Source: Podospora comata (Eukaryota; Ascomycota; Sordariomycetes; Sordariales; Podosporaceae). From it: a stretch of DNA of 64,000 nucleotides. How positions within the stretch are numbered: position 1 is the first letter of the stretch; every line of letters starts with the position of its first letter. This document shows, in pieces, positions 30,454-41,673 of this stretch. The notes beneath the pieces were generated by a model. The model was not told where the DNA came from. It saw only the letters and a list, made by a program, of their open reading frames with translations, and did no database searches. Location of the stretch: contig CP071499.1 in the NCBI GenBank assembly GCA_017354895.1, positions 2,604,001-2,668,000 of the forward strand, read 5' to 3'. Both the position numbers and the translations under genes were made by a program.

Positions 30454-33384
30454 TTAAACCCTCCCCCTCTTCGCCACCGGCGACCTAGAGCTCGATCTCG
30501 AACTGCTGTAATACCTCCTCTTGTTCCCATAACCCCCAACAGACCTCGACCTCGACCTTGAAGGCGACTGTCTCCTCACATCTCCATCCCGACTCCTAGG
30601 CGGATGCCCTAGAGGTGAGGGCGAGCGCGTATACCGCATTTGCTTCCTAGCAGGAGGAGAACCCCGAGTTTTGCTCCGGCTTCTACTAACAGAGTAAGAA
30701 TCATCCCTCCTCCGCTTGACAGCCGTGGACCGATCAGCAACGGGAGAGCCAGATCTCGAATACGACATGCTGCGCGTACGGCTGCGGCTGCGGCCACGGC
30801 GGGGTGGTGGTGAAAAGCTCCTATCCCTGGCATTCCCCACAGGACTCCTAGCCCGTGGCGGAGGGGACCGTGACCAGCTCCTACTACGGCTTCTGCTCAC
30901 GCTGCGGTCCCTGCTAAGGCTCCGGCTGTCGCGGCGGCCAGCACGTGGTGGGGGAGAACGAGAAATAGATCGTCTGGGAGAAACGGAACGAGAATAGCTG
31001 CGGCTTCTGCTACGGCTGTAAGAATCGTCCCTCGCCCGACGAGGCGGAGTGCGAGACAGAGACCGGCCCCTGTTGATGGCCTTGCGCGGTGGTGTCCGAG
31101 AACGAGACCGAGAAGAGTAAGACGAATAAGATGAGTAGCTGGACACTGACTCCGAGTCTGAGTCCGCAGGTGGTGCCGGCAGCGCTGGTTTCGGCATGTT
31201 CTGCAGAAACTCTCTCATCTCGTCGGTGAGGTAGCCCATCTTGATCGAAGTGAAGTAGTTGATCGAGAAGCGAATGTTGCGCGGTTCGTCGTGCGGGAAC
31301 AGGCCCTCCAGGCTCGGCTTCAAGATATCCTCCGACAGCCTCGTCTTGAGCTTGACAGTGCCCATATTCTCCTGCAAGTCCTCAAACAGAATCTTGATGA
31401 AAATACGGCTCGCCGATGTCGTCTCCTCCTCGTTCAGGTGAATGATCGAAAGAACATGCCACCCAATCGAATCCGACGACAACAAATGCCCAAAGAACCT
31501 CGCGATATTCCTCAGCTTGTTCGTCTCGTACCGATGAATCGTCGTATAGTACTTCATAAACGACTCCTCAAACAGCTCCATCCACATCCGATTCAGCCTC
31601 GCAAACCTCTCTCCCAGCAACCCCATAAACTTGAGATACACCTTCTCCTGCGCGCATGACTCCACGATCATGGACACCAACTCGGGCTCCTGTCCCACCG
31701 GCAACTTCAACTTCATCAGCTTATGTGCCGCCTCCTCCGGATCCGCACTCGACTGAATGCTCAGGTAAATCGTCCTCCGCAAGTTGACCAAATCAGCATT
31801 GCTCTGATCCTTGATCTCGATCGCCTTTGTCTCCTCCTCCTCCTCCTCGTCCTCACTATCACTCTCCTCACTCCCGCTCCCATCCTCATCCTCACTCCCG
31901 CTCTCCTCTCCCAAAATCTGCGCCTTCAACTTCTTATACTCGGCCTCATTCGCCTCCCAATCCGGATCAAACTTGAAAATATTCAGCGTATCCTCCGTCT
32001 TGATATCCTCATCCAGCCCAATCTTGTGCGTGATCTGATCCTCCTCCTCCACCAGGTCCAACTCCTCCTTGATCACCGGATTGTCCTTGTACTTGTCCTT
32101 CCTGACCTGAAACAGCACCTCGATCATGTACTGCGTCCTCTTGTCGATATCAGCCTCGTGCAAGATGCGCCTAAACTCATCAAACACGGCGTGCGCCATC
32201 GTGGGCGACATCTCCTCCAGAAACAACCCCACCTCCCTCATCAACCCAACCGCAATCTCCACGCTGTCGTCCGTCGGCTTCCGCAGCAACAGCAGCAGCA
32301 TCTGCGCCGCGAGGTTCTCGTGAACAACTTGATTGTTGACCAAATGCGCAATAAACATGGTACTCGACAAGCAAACCGCCTTGTCATTCCTCTTGAAAGC
32401 CTTCCGGAACCGCATAATCAGCCTCCTGACCAGCAACTCCCCAACCTGCGGCAGCTTCGTGTTGCAAATGGCAGCCAGACAAGCGTAAATAGGAGTAAAC
32501 GGCAAACTAGCATGCTGCGCCTTGAGCAGACTCTGACAAAACAACCCTCTGCCCCTGATCAGATTCTCATTGAACAGCTCGGGAACCACAAACTTGATAT
32601 TCCCCGTGTTGACCTTGTTGACCAAGCCATTGATCGACTTCTTCAACGCTTCCCAAGCCATGCGTTGATACTCCTTGCTCGTCTTGTCCGTAATAGCAGC
32701 CTGCAAAGCGCGCAGCTTCTGCGGTGGCAGATACACACCCTGACTGCGAAGGTTGAGCAGCTTCTGGTATTCAGCCCTCATATCCTCAAGCTTTTCCTCT
32801 TCCGTCTTCGCCGGCGGCGCAGGGGGAGGGGGGGTGCGCTCTCTCTTGGCCGGCGCAACAGGAGCAGGGCGGTACCGATCCGGCCCATCGCGGCGAGGGG
32901 GCGGGGAATGTCTTCTCGGAGGCGGCGACCGGTCATGATGTCTCGAAGGGGGGCTCCGATCCCTAATCGGATAGCGGCGCTCATCATCTCTGTCCCTCGG
33001 CGAAAAAGACCGTCGGTCCCGTGGAGAGAAGGATCGGTTTCTGCGCGCTGGCGATTGACGGCGGGAATGGGCCGGCGTCGGGGATCTCTGAGGGGAAGCA
33101 TCGCGTGAGTGCACCTCCCCATTCTCCATCGGTGATCTGGATCTAGACCTCTCCTCATGGCGGTGCTCTCCCGACTCTCTGGACGGCGACCTCTCATCAA
33201 CTCCATCTCTCCTCGGCGTCGACGATCGTCCTCGAGAATCCTGTGACATCTCCCTTTCTCTCCTCGGCGTCGGCGATTTTGATTTCGACACCGATCTCGA
33301 TCTTGACCTCGACTGGCGTGGACTAGGCGACCTCTCAACCTGTCGCGTAATCGAGGCGCTCTCCTCCCTCTCCGGTGTCGCCAT
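30454..33384 (-). CDS. cwc22: Pre-mRNA splicing factor Cwc22
   Basis: Intronless, 976 residues from the ATG of MATPEREESAS. The frame continues 57 codons upstream, but that part is leader-like. Order: an RS-rich N-terminus (1-190), a MIF4G domain at about 238-425 starting EYQRMAWEALKKSINGLVNK, an acidic linker (500-520), an MA3 domain at about 534-650 (LRRTIYLSIQSSADPEEAAHKL then LNRMWMELFEESF), and a long C-terminal RS domain from about 745. Cwc22 joins the spliceosome at activation and, in other eukaryotes, hands eIF4A3 to the exon junction complex. Long RS tails at both ends are usual in filamentous fungi. It is divergent from DPM2 with 455 bp between the ATGs. Confidence 0.92.
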   Translation of the reverse strand: MATPEREESASITRQVERSPSPRQSRSRSRSVSKSKSPTPRREREMSQDSRGRSSTPRRDGVDERSPSRESGEHRHEERSRSRSPMENGEVHSRDASPQRSPTPAHSRRQSPARRNRSFSPRDRRSFSPRDRDDERRYPIRDRSPPSRHHDRSPPPRRHSPPPRRDGPDRYRPAPVAPAKRERTPPPPAPPAKTEEEKLEDMRAEYQKLLNLRSQGVYLPPQKLRALQAAITDKTSKEYQRMAWEALKKSINGLVNKVNTGNIKFVVPELFNENLIRGRGLFCQSLLKAQHASLPFTPIYACLAAICNTKLPQVGELLVRRLIMRFRKAFKRNDKAVCLSSTMFIAHLVNNQVVHENLAAQMLLLLLRKPTDDSVEIAVGLMREVGLFLEEMSPTMAHAVFDEFRRILHEADIDKRTQYMIEVLFQVRKDKYKDNPVIKEELDLVEEEDQITHKIGLDEDIKTEDTLNIFKFDPDWEANEAEYKKLKAQILGEESGSEDEDGSGSEESDSEDEEEEEETKAIEIKDQSNADLVNLRRTIYLSIQSSADPEEAAHKLMKLKLPVGQEPELVSMIVESCAQEKVYLKFMGLLGERFARLNRMWMELFEESFMKYYTTIHRYETNKLRNIARFFGHLLSSDSIGWHVLSIIHLNEEETTSASRIFIKILFEDLQENMGTVKLKTRLSEDILKPSLEGLFPHDEPRNIRFSINYFTSIKMGYLTDEMREFLQNMPKPALPAPPADSDSESVSSYSSYSSYSSRSRSRTPPRKAINRGRSLSRTPPRRARDDSYSRSRSRSYSRSVSPRRSISRSPPPRAGRRDSRSLSRDRSVSRSRSRSWSRSPPPRARSPVGNARDRSFSPPPRRGRSRSRTRSMSYSRSGSPVADRSTAVKRRRDDSYSVSRSRSKTRGSPPARKQMRYTRSPSPLGHPPRSRDGDVRRQSPSRSRSRSVGGYGNKRRYYSSSRSSSRSPVAKRGRV

Positions 33385-33839
33385 CGTCTTTTCTTTTTCC
33401 CACACGCGTGTTTTCCAATGATTTGTCCGTGATAAACTCTCGCGCGCCAATTCGTTTCTCAGTTTCGCAGAAAAGCGATGTCGATTTGACAATTTCGTTG
33501 CCGATGGAAAGTTTAACAAGGCTGTGTTTGCAACAGTTTCCGTCCTCAAGCGCAACCTGCACCTACAGTTGCACTAGCCGTTGGCCCCACTTTTTACTTT
33601 TCTCTTCTTGCCTGCCGGGAAGCTCCCCCAGAAAACGCGAACCCCTGACGCGCCGCTGGCCAGGCCACCGTGGAACTGAGCTTCAGCGTTGCTGTCCCGA
33701 ACTTTGCGACAACCACCAACCATCAACACCACCACCACTTGCCTCGTCCACCACCGTCAACAACCTTGACGATTTAACGTTTAATTCAATTCAATTCACT
33801 CCTTTACACCCCTTATTTATTTATTTTCCCAATCTCACA

Positions 33840-34277
33840 ATGGTCTGTCTTCCTCCCCATCCCCCCCTTTGCCACCACCCGCCCTATCTAACACTGATTA
33901 ATCTCCAGCTCGACAAACTCGCCGGCCTCGCCATGCTAGCAGCAGCCTCCGCCGTCTTCCTCTACTACACAATCTGGACTCTTCTTATGGTACTTACTTC
34001 CTTCATTCCCCCCCTTCTCCCCTTTTCCTCTTAACCCCCCTCACCCAGACCCATCACTAATAATCCAAAAACCCAACAGCCCTTCGTAGACTCCGACCAC
34101 CCCCTCCAAAACTTCTTCCCCCCCCGCGTCTGGGCCATCCGTCTCCCCGTCATCCTCGTCCTCCTCGGCTCCGCCGTCGTAGGCTCCTTCCTCTCCATCG
34201 TCATGATCAGGTCCAACCGCAAAAAGGCCCTCAAGGCCGCCAAGGCGGCCGAGGAGGCGGCCAAGAAGAAGTCTTGA
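33840..34277 (+). CDS. dpm2: Dolichol-phosphate mannosyltransferase regulatory subunit DPM2
   Basis: Exons 33840-33842, 33909-33989 and 34080-34277 give a 93-residue protein. The first exon codes only for Met. Two membrane helices are visible: LAGLAMLAAASAVFLYYTIW and RLPVILVLLGSAVVGSFLSI. The conserved lumenal loop PFVDSDHPLQNFFPPR lies between them, and a Lys/Ala-rich cytosolic tail ends the chain. This is the DPM2 pattern; the family averages 80-95 residues. DPM2 stabilises the catalytic DPM1 subunit in the ER membrane for dolichol-phosphate-mannose synthesis. The introns have GTCTGT and GTACTT donors, CTAAC-type branch sites and CAG acceptors. Confidence 0.9.
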
Positions 34278-34765
34278 ATCAAACACTACGCTATATGTTT
34301 TGCATTGTTGGAGGAGGAGGAGGAGGAGGCCATTATCACTGTGAAGAAGGATGGGTTGATTTAGCCCAGGGTGGCAGGCAGTTCGTGAGAAAAGGAAGGG
34401 ATCTATCTATCTATAATACACCACAACCATCTTGTTGGGACAACAACAACAGCAGCAACAAGTGGGAGATAACGAGACAGAGAGAAAGTGAGAAAAAAAA
34501 AGGAAAAAAGACTAATAAAATACCTTGCCTACCCTTGCTCCTCCAACAGAAGAGCAAGATCAAAACATACCAAGAGCCACATATTGTCTCATATCAACCA
34601 ATGCAATCTGTCGACCATTATATCAAAAACCATGTCAATACTCACTCTCTCGTACAAAGCTACTAGGATATCCCATCCATCACCACCCCCTTCCCCAACT
34701 CCACTACTATACCTCCGTGCTCCCCACTCCACTACCAAAAAATCTCCAAAAGAATAGAGGATGAG
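34278..34765. other. 3' flank of dpm2
   Basis: No gene. The complement of a TTTT terminator for the neighbouring tRNA lies at 34748-34751. Confidence 0.5.
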
Positions 34766-34857
34766 TGCGGTTTATGTGGATCGAACACATGACCTTCAGA
34801 TTGTAAATTACCAAAGTTGACTTCAGTCTGACGCTCTCCCAACTGAGCTAAACCCGC
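34766..34857 (-). tRNA. tRNA-Phe (GAA) with 19-nt intron
   Basis: Reads GCGGGTTTAGC...CAGACTGAAG, a 19-nt intron after base 37, then ATCTGAAGG and a T-arm ATGTG-TTCGATC-CACAT ending AAACCGC plus discriminator A. The anticodon stem TCAGA/TCTGA pairs fully. The acceptor stem has a G5-A68 opposition, which the second copy shares. A TTTT run 14 bases past the 3' end can stop RNA polymerase III. Confidence 0.95.
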
Positions 34858-35406
34858 TACTTGTTGATGTACCGGCATCTCAATATCATAATCCATATCC
34901 GCCTTTCCCTTTCCCTTTTCCCTCTTTACCACATACACAATCACTTTCATACTGGAACCCAAAAAGATTTGTCAAACACCATCCTTTTAATTGAAGATCA
35001 ATGTCCAACTAAAAAAAAAAAAAAAAAACATCCCGACTACTCACTTTTATCCTCGTTTTCATCGGGACAAAAACTATCTACTTGATTGGTGTTTGTCGGT
35101 TTCTGGTTGCTGTTATCATGCCCACCCTCCACTCGCCGTCACTCCTCAGTAACAGGCCCCTATTCCAAACCCAACCCATAACCCCCAAAGCCTGACCCCT
35201 CTGTCCAAAATAGACACAAAAGCCAAACCTACCCAAACGCCCAACCCCCAAGAGTAGAGTTAGTAGTAGTTATTGATGTTTAATCCCACACACAAAAGCA
35301 ACACAAACCCGGTCTCAACTCCCGCATGTTGCTGCCGCTGCTGACCCATCTATAAAATCCCTTTCCTCCCCCCCCACCCCAAAAAAAAACTCCTCGCTTC
35401 ATTCGC
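34858..35406. other. Intergenic, tRNA 5' flank and BCAS3-like gene 3' flank
   Basis: CT-rich and A-rich simple sequence, including an A18 run near 35012-35029. No gene. Confidence 0.6.
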
Positions 35407-38400
35407 TCAAACCCGCTGATCAGCAAAATCCAACACCTCGCAATCATCCTCAAAAAACCCGTCCTCGCCATTCCCCGAACCACCTGCTCCCCGTCTGCGC
35501 CTTGTGGTAATCACAATCTGCGTGTCGTCATCCCCGCGGAAAAGGACCCTTTCCATCGCCGAGGCGGGCAATGCACGCGAGGCTTCGAGGTCGATGTTGA
35601 ATGACTCGTCCTCTGGCAGATGGGGCAGACCGAGATCGATCTTGGTGGCGCTGATCGGCAGGCCAAACACCCAGGTATCATCGGCGTCGTTCTCATCAGC
35701 GGCAGCAGCCTCATCAGCGGCAGCAGCAGCCTCCTCAACAGGGGGCGGGGTCGCACGAGCGGCTTTGCCCTTCTTCTTGCGCGGTGCTGATGGTTCTGCC
35801 TGAGTGTCCTCCAACTGAGTCTCGGCCAAAATGGACGTGATCTCCAAGGACTTGACTTTGGAGGAGGACGTCATCTCATACAAGGCGATGCGTCTGTCGG
35901 TGTGGAAAGGCTGGTACGGGGCGCTGGACTCAATCTCGGCCTGGGGAATAGACGACTCAACGCCGCCATACCGGACCCGCAAGCTAGGCTTGGTCTGGTT
36001 CAGCACCAGAGTGTTGTTGAAGGGATCCAGGTCCCGCTCGGAGAAATCCAAATACTCATCGGGATCCAAAATGCGCTTCATCGCAGGAGCTATGGAGTCG
36101 TCAGGCAGCAACGGGAGCTGATGATCTGTGTACCTAGAGAGCCGCTGTCCCCGCTTGCCGTGGGCACCAGACCTCTTGCTCTGGAATACTCTGACCTGAC
36201 CCCCTCCCAAGACAGAGAGAGAGCGGTCACGCTTGGCGACCCAGGCTACGCAACCGGGCTCGGGGAGCACGGAAGAGTTTGGCAATGAAACTCTGTTGTC
36301 TCCGGTGTGTCTGAGCTGGCTGATTGCGTTTCCAGTCTTGCCCAGGGAGTGGCTGATGCCGTGAACAATCACCTTGCCACCATGAGCAGCATATTCTGCA
36401 GCACCTGCAAAGGCTGGGGTGTTCGAGTTGCTCCGACGCTGGCGATTGATCAGCGGGCGGGCGGCTTCCCGGACAGAGCTCAAGGCGTTTGTTGCCATCG
36501 AAACAGCCGAAGTCGAGCCTTCTGGAACAGCAGCTTTGGTCTCCTCGGGAAGTCGGCGACGCGGAGGCGGCCAGGAAAAGGCACCCGACGGAAGATCCAA
36601 AAGGTGAACGGTGCCGCGCTCAGTGACCATGGCAGCACGCTCACCATGGGGCTGGGTCCAGGCCAGTTCAACAATACGAGCAACCGTCATGCGCGAGAAC
36701 TGGGCAACTTGACGCACACGTGGACCTCCGACAGGTGAGCCAGTAGCCTGGAGAGGCGATGACTTGGTGTTCTGAACCCGCATCAAATCCCACACCGTCT
36801 GGACGTCGCCCTTGCTGCTCGCGCTGAACAGGAAAAGCCCTGAAGGTGATAGTGAGAGGAAGCTGCACCCATGAGGAATGGTGAACGTAGTGACGGGATG
36901 GAGGTTGCTGGATGGCCCAAGACTATCAATGTCCAAAACAGACACAAGACCTGGCTCTTTGGAGACAGGTGGCGTCACAGCACCATGTGTGGGAGGGAAC
37001 TGAGGTGGTGAGGCGCCCAGGCCCCAGTTCTGAGGGGCCTGTGTTGGTGACCTCGGTGTCTGGGAAGGCTGGGGGTTCCAGTAATTGTTCCAAGCCTGTA
37101 AGCCCTGCTTCCCAACCCACTTCGCACCTTGAATCAGCTCTTGCGTGGCGTCGCGCATGAGCTTGTTGACCACGCTCTCGGAAAGCGGCAGGTCGAGATC
37201 CGCATTCGCCTGGGGCAGCTGAGGGGGAGTCACGGACGTCAACCCAGGGGCGCGGCCGTGAATGAGAACGGGAACCGAAGCACGCAGTGCTATCTGTGAG
37301 GACGGCGTAGCAGGACAGTATGCTATCCATCTGGAACTGACGCTGACGATGGCAACCTGAGGTCTCGGTCGTGGTGGAACTGGTGACCGGCCTCGCTCGT
37401 TTTCTTGGCCAGGCTCTCCTTTGAGCGGCTGCTGGAGAGTCGTCCAAACCTTGCCGTGGCATCTGAAGTGCAGCGGCTGATCAGCGACGACGGGTGCCTG
37501 CCGATAGATCCAGCATTCTCCGGTAACTCCCGACGACACCACAATACTGCCGCCTTCCGCATGAATGTGGAAGGCACCGGTGGGAGGAGGTGCCTTGAAT
37601 GCTGCGCTTGTGATGGGCATCTTGAGGGGCACCTTTGGCGCCTCGAGAAGAACGCTCACCGGGCGGCCTGTCTTGAGAGAGTAGACCTCTACAGAGGTGT
37701 AATAAGATTCGGCAAATCCGGGCGCCGGGCGACTGCCCGTGACGCTCTCTCTCGAGGACGGGTCAGGGCTCGTGATGTTGGTCATGGCCTCCGATCTTTC
37801 GGCAGAAACCGCATCATAATCGCCTTCCACGTTGATAGCGGGAGCAGGTGCGGGCAGGTTCGGCCCATGAATAACGACTGCGACCAACGGGAAAAGATCC
37901 GACTCATGCGGCATCCAGGGAAGAATTTTGGCATGGTAGACACCGCCACGCAGCCCTTTCAGGTTAGCGACAGTCTCGACCTCCCGTTTTCCAACGGTGA
38001 GGATCTCGAGGCCACCTTCATAGCCGGCAAGGACGACATTGGACTTGCTGCTGGCAGGGTCGGTATTCGGCAAAGGAAGGGTGTCGAATCCACAATAGTA
38101 GCCCTTTTCTCCCGCCTTCATCCCGGAATGCGACTGTGAGTCAAGGTCGATTTCGGGGGCACCGTAGAAATGAGCCTGGGGCTGATGAGGCAAAGGCGGA
38201 TTCGAAACAGCTCTATGGGCGTAGTTGGAATGCATGGAGCCGCGCCTAGCTGCCGCGATCGATCCAAGATGGCTGTGGGTGTCTGGAGGCGAATAATAGT
38301 TGTTGTCCACGTGGAAGCTCAAGGGACGTCTTCCTGCAAGCGGGGGAGAGGCCGAAGGCGGATGATAGCCCACCGAGGGTCTCGGCGAGGACCAGCCTGA

Positions 38401-39002
38401 CGGGATGCCGCGGGGATCTTCATAGGAGGAAGGCGCCGTCGGCGGAGACTCGCCGACTAAGCTGATGAGGTTTCCCGGGGAACCGGCCATGCCTGTGGAG
38501 ATCCCCCGAGTCCATTCCCTGGTGTTCAACGAGGTGCTCGTCGCATATGATGCCGTCGAGACAGCATCCAAGAGGGGCGACGCAACTGGGTTCTCGTTGG
38601 ACGAGACACTAGCTGGTTTGATCTCTGGAGAGATCACAGGTGAGGCACTGGATGATCCTTTAGTGGTGCCGGTGCCATTCCCATTACTGATGTAATTAAA
38701 GTGGTCAGCCTTGTAGGTCCTTAGGTTCCCGAATCGCTCCTTCTCCAGCTTCCTGTGTCCAGGCTCTTGCTCTTCTTTACCAGGGTAGAGGGAACCCACG
38801 TGAACTTGGCACCTTGTTTTGTCACCGCTGCGACCACTCCGCCGCCTTCTTTGCCATTCTTCCGGTCTTTCTTGGAGACTTTGGGATGCGCCCAGTTAGC
38901 TTGCGCTCTGTAGAACAACACAGGGGGGTTCAGAGGTATCTGAGAGCATGGGCAGAATGCAAGCCAATACCATCAGGACATGACAAAACACAGACCTGGC
39001 AT
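35407..39002 (-). CDS. BCAS3/Atg18-like WD40-repeat protein
   Basis: Modelled as three exons (39002-38996, 38878-38800, 38686-35407), 1121 residues. The large exon has no N-terminal ATG. The upstream pieces supply MPVSKKDRKNGKEGG and join in frame through a GTCTGT donor/CTAAC branch intron and a GTGGGT donor/GGCTGACC branch intron. Only 7 nt of exon 1 are coding. After a 230-residue disordered head come beta-propeller blades, for example VVLAGYEGGLEILTV, then PHGCSFLSLSPSGLFLFSAS with DVQTVWDL, then HGERAAMVTERGTVHLLDL. A basic/acidic tail follows. The layout fits fungal BCAS3-domain proteins, which in animals bind phosphoinositides at phagophores and interact with PHAF1. That role is transferred by family only. 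Confidence 0.65.
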
Positions 39003-40879
39003 GAATGGCGACCCAGAAGTCAAGCGAGCAGTTATACCGCTCGCGTAACGAGATAGCTGACACCCCTCAACGCTTGGACGAAGAAGGTGCCGGCCGAAGG
39101 GTAATTAAGGTATATCAGCAGTAAAGCGAACAGTATGTATTCAAGTCAAGGCACCGGCGGTAGTCTCGATATCTGTTCGGTCGTTGCTGACAAGTGTATG
39201 TACGCGTGCAACAGGGAGTTGCGATCGAAGTATGACAGGTGCTTCGGGGTGACTCTTTGTGTGTTGGCTGTAGTGTAGATGCGCGCTTGGGCTGTCTAGA
39301 CTATCAACGGCTCAACGATGGCGTAGGCGCCTCGGTCGGTCGGAGTGTCGGTCGTAGAGGAGAAGGACAAAGAAAGGAGCGGAAGATCCCAGAGAGAGGC
39401 GCTGTCCAACAAAGGAAGCGAGTGAGGTCTTCTGACACGGGCGAAACAAAAAGCCAGCCTTTTTCTATAAGTATTACGATAAGGTAGAGAGGTAGTATGC
39501 AGCATGCAGTGGGGTGTATTATCAAGAGACTAGTAAAGGAAGATGGAATAACAGAAGAAGACTAGAAAGAGAGAAGAAGGTTCTGGTGGTGGTTCTGGTT
39601 GGTGTTGATGTTGGTATCTGGTGTTGTATGAAAGGAGAAAGAAGAAGAGATGCAAGACGATGGATGGAATAACCGTCCTAGCTATGGTGTGTGGTACGGA
39701 TAGCCAGTGCTGGATGAACTGGCCGTGCCTGGATGGATGGACTGGACCGGCCGTGACTCGACGGGGTGCGAGGACGGCCACAGCCAGCTGGGGTCAAGGT
39801 TGACAGACGGTGCACCTGTGAATGCCGGGTGCAGCACAAGGGCCCAGGAAAGGGGGGGAGGGGGGGGGTGTGTGGCTCGTGGTTCGGTCCCTTGCGCGGG
39901 CTGGTGGGGTTCTGCAGCAAGGGAAATCCACTCCATGCTGGGGGACTTCAGCCCTGACAGGAATAGCGCCAATGAACCCCAAGATAAGCATGGGATAAGC
40001 CCAGCGCTACCACGCTATCAGCCAGAAGCCCAGCAAATGGCGGGGTTTATCTTGTACGCGCTCTGCGGTCCGAGACGGTATTTGTGCAGTGCCGCCTCAC
40101 TTCTGAATTCCCAGAGAAAGGGCGGGTGTCATATGTGTCAAGCAAATACACCACGTGAGAGCTGGAAAGTGTCGGGTTATTTTGAGGTGTGTGTCCAAGC
40201 AGTGCCGGCAGCCCCGTTTGATTCCGGGCCTCCAGTCCTTGCCTTAAGTACATACGTCATGCCATAATGCCCGTGGTCAAGGTCATCCATCATGCATTCA
40301 GGGCTCGGATTGGAGCACTGTACCGTGATGACGGACGAGAGGACTGGTGACTTGGTCAAGTGCAAAAACTGGAAATCGGTAACAGTAACCGTTACCTATG
40401 TCAACCCGGCATTGTGGTTTCAACCATCGAGCAAGTGGTGATCCCCGATGCCGCATGAGTCGACCAAGTACCCTCTTGGTCACCCCGCCTTTCGCCCAGC
40501 GCATTCCCCCTCTGACTCCACCTGCGACTCACCACAGCACGTCATATCTTATCAGTTGAGTTCGTCCATAACGACTACATTCTGCCCAAATGACCAGACG
40601 ATGCACCTGCCAGTCGGGTTCATCTCAAGAATCATCTCTCTCACTCAGACTGTCTTCTGCCAGATTCCATCTGCATACACCATAGGTTTACTAAACTACC
40701 ACCCTTACACCGACAAGCCAATACTTGCGTGGAAAGGTGGAGAAGCCAGAAGCAGGGGCACATGAACAACTCCGAGTTGGAGAGTGAGGCGGTGGGGTTT
40801 GGAGTCTGCCCCAACAAGTCATCCACGTTGTCCCGATCCTCTATACGATATGCTGAGAAGTCAACCTCCTCAGACTGTC
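39003..40879. other. Intergenic region, no gene recognised
   Basis: 1.9 kb upstream of the BCAS3-like gene, reaching the 3' end of the NTF2-like gene. It has purine-rich stretches (39540-39660) and only short overlapping frames. Confidence 0.5.
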
Positions 40880-41411
40880 TCAACTCTGCAGCCAAACTCT
40901 ATACCTCGCCCACTTCCACTTCTCGGCTCCTCCAGACTCGCTTTCCCAGTCTTGTCGAACCAACGTGCCCTGCGCCGCCCAATCCACCACCTTTTGCTCG
41001 GTTTCAGGCCCTTCGCCAGAGACCACCTCCAAAGTAACCTTTCCGCTGAACATGACCTCAACCTCGTCCTCTCCTTGTTCCCTTTTGAACTTTGTAAATG
41101 CATCAGAAGCAGCGGCGTAGAAGTTGCTGAAATCGTGGTGCTTTCTTGACCTTACATCCTTCCACATGCCGCGTCTCAGCTCCCGTAGCTCTGGAAGTCC
41201 ATTTAGCCTATGTCTTCCAACATATGTATGCAGGGGGGCATTGCTCACCTTCCCGACCTCTCGCAACCTTCTTGCCCATGGTGACTTCGGCATCTTCAGT
41301 GAAGCAGTCGAGCCAGGGCTCATACATTCGTTTGGGGTCGTCCGATATGGCGAAGAAGTAGAAGATAAAACTCGGGATTTCAATCCCCGGCTTGCGAGTA
41401 ACTGGATTCAT
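40880..41411 (-). CDS. NTF2/SnoaL-like protein
   Basis: Two exons (41411-41249, 41190-40880) joined by a 58-nt GTGAGC...CCAG intron, 157 residues. Predicted alpha then curved beta sheet: FFAISDDPKRMYEPWLDCFTEDAEVTMG, RGMWKDVRSRKHHDF, EVEVMFSGKVTLEV and a final KWKWARYRVWLQS strand. This cone-shaped fold has many unrelated functions (cyclases, dehydratases, transport). No catalytic Asp/His pair can be assigned with certainty. It is divergent from a related gene at 41674 (262 bp between the ATGs), sharing EVMFxGKVxL and the W-K-W strand, so the two look like an old tandem-inverted duplication. Confidence 0.7.
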
Positions 41412-41673
41412 GTTGCTGTGGTTTTGTTTTGTTTGTGTACAGTTAAAAGAAGAGAGAGCAGAGCAATCCGTTAGGTTGCAAGACCAAACCTCTGAGAAAG
41501 TGACGCAATTAACCCTGATGACCCATACTTAACCCTGAGAAGTACATGTACCCCCCCTGGCCTCATGTACACAAACCAAGCCTTCTTTGAGAATCATATC
41601 TTCTCCCCCTTTCTCACATAGGCATCTAACTCTCTCCCTCATCCTGCAACATAATCCCACTGGTCAGATCAAA

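Noticed and set aside
31723-33108. 461-codon frame antisense to cwc22
   Set aside because: Shadow of the RS- and acidic-rich coding strand; no domain.
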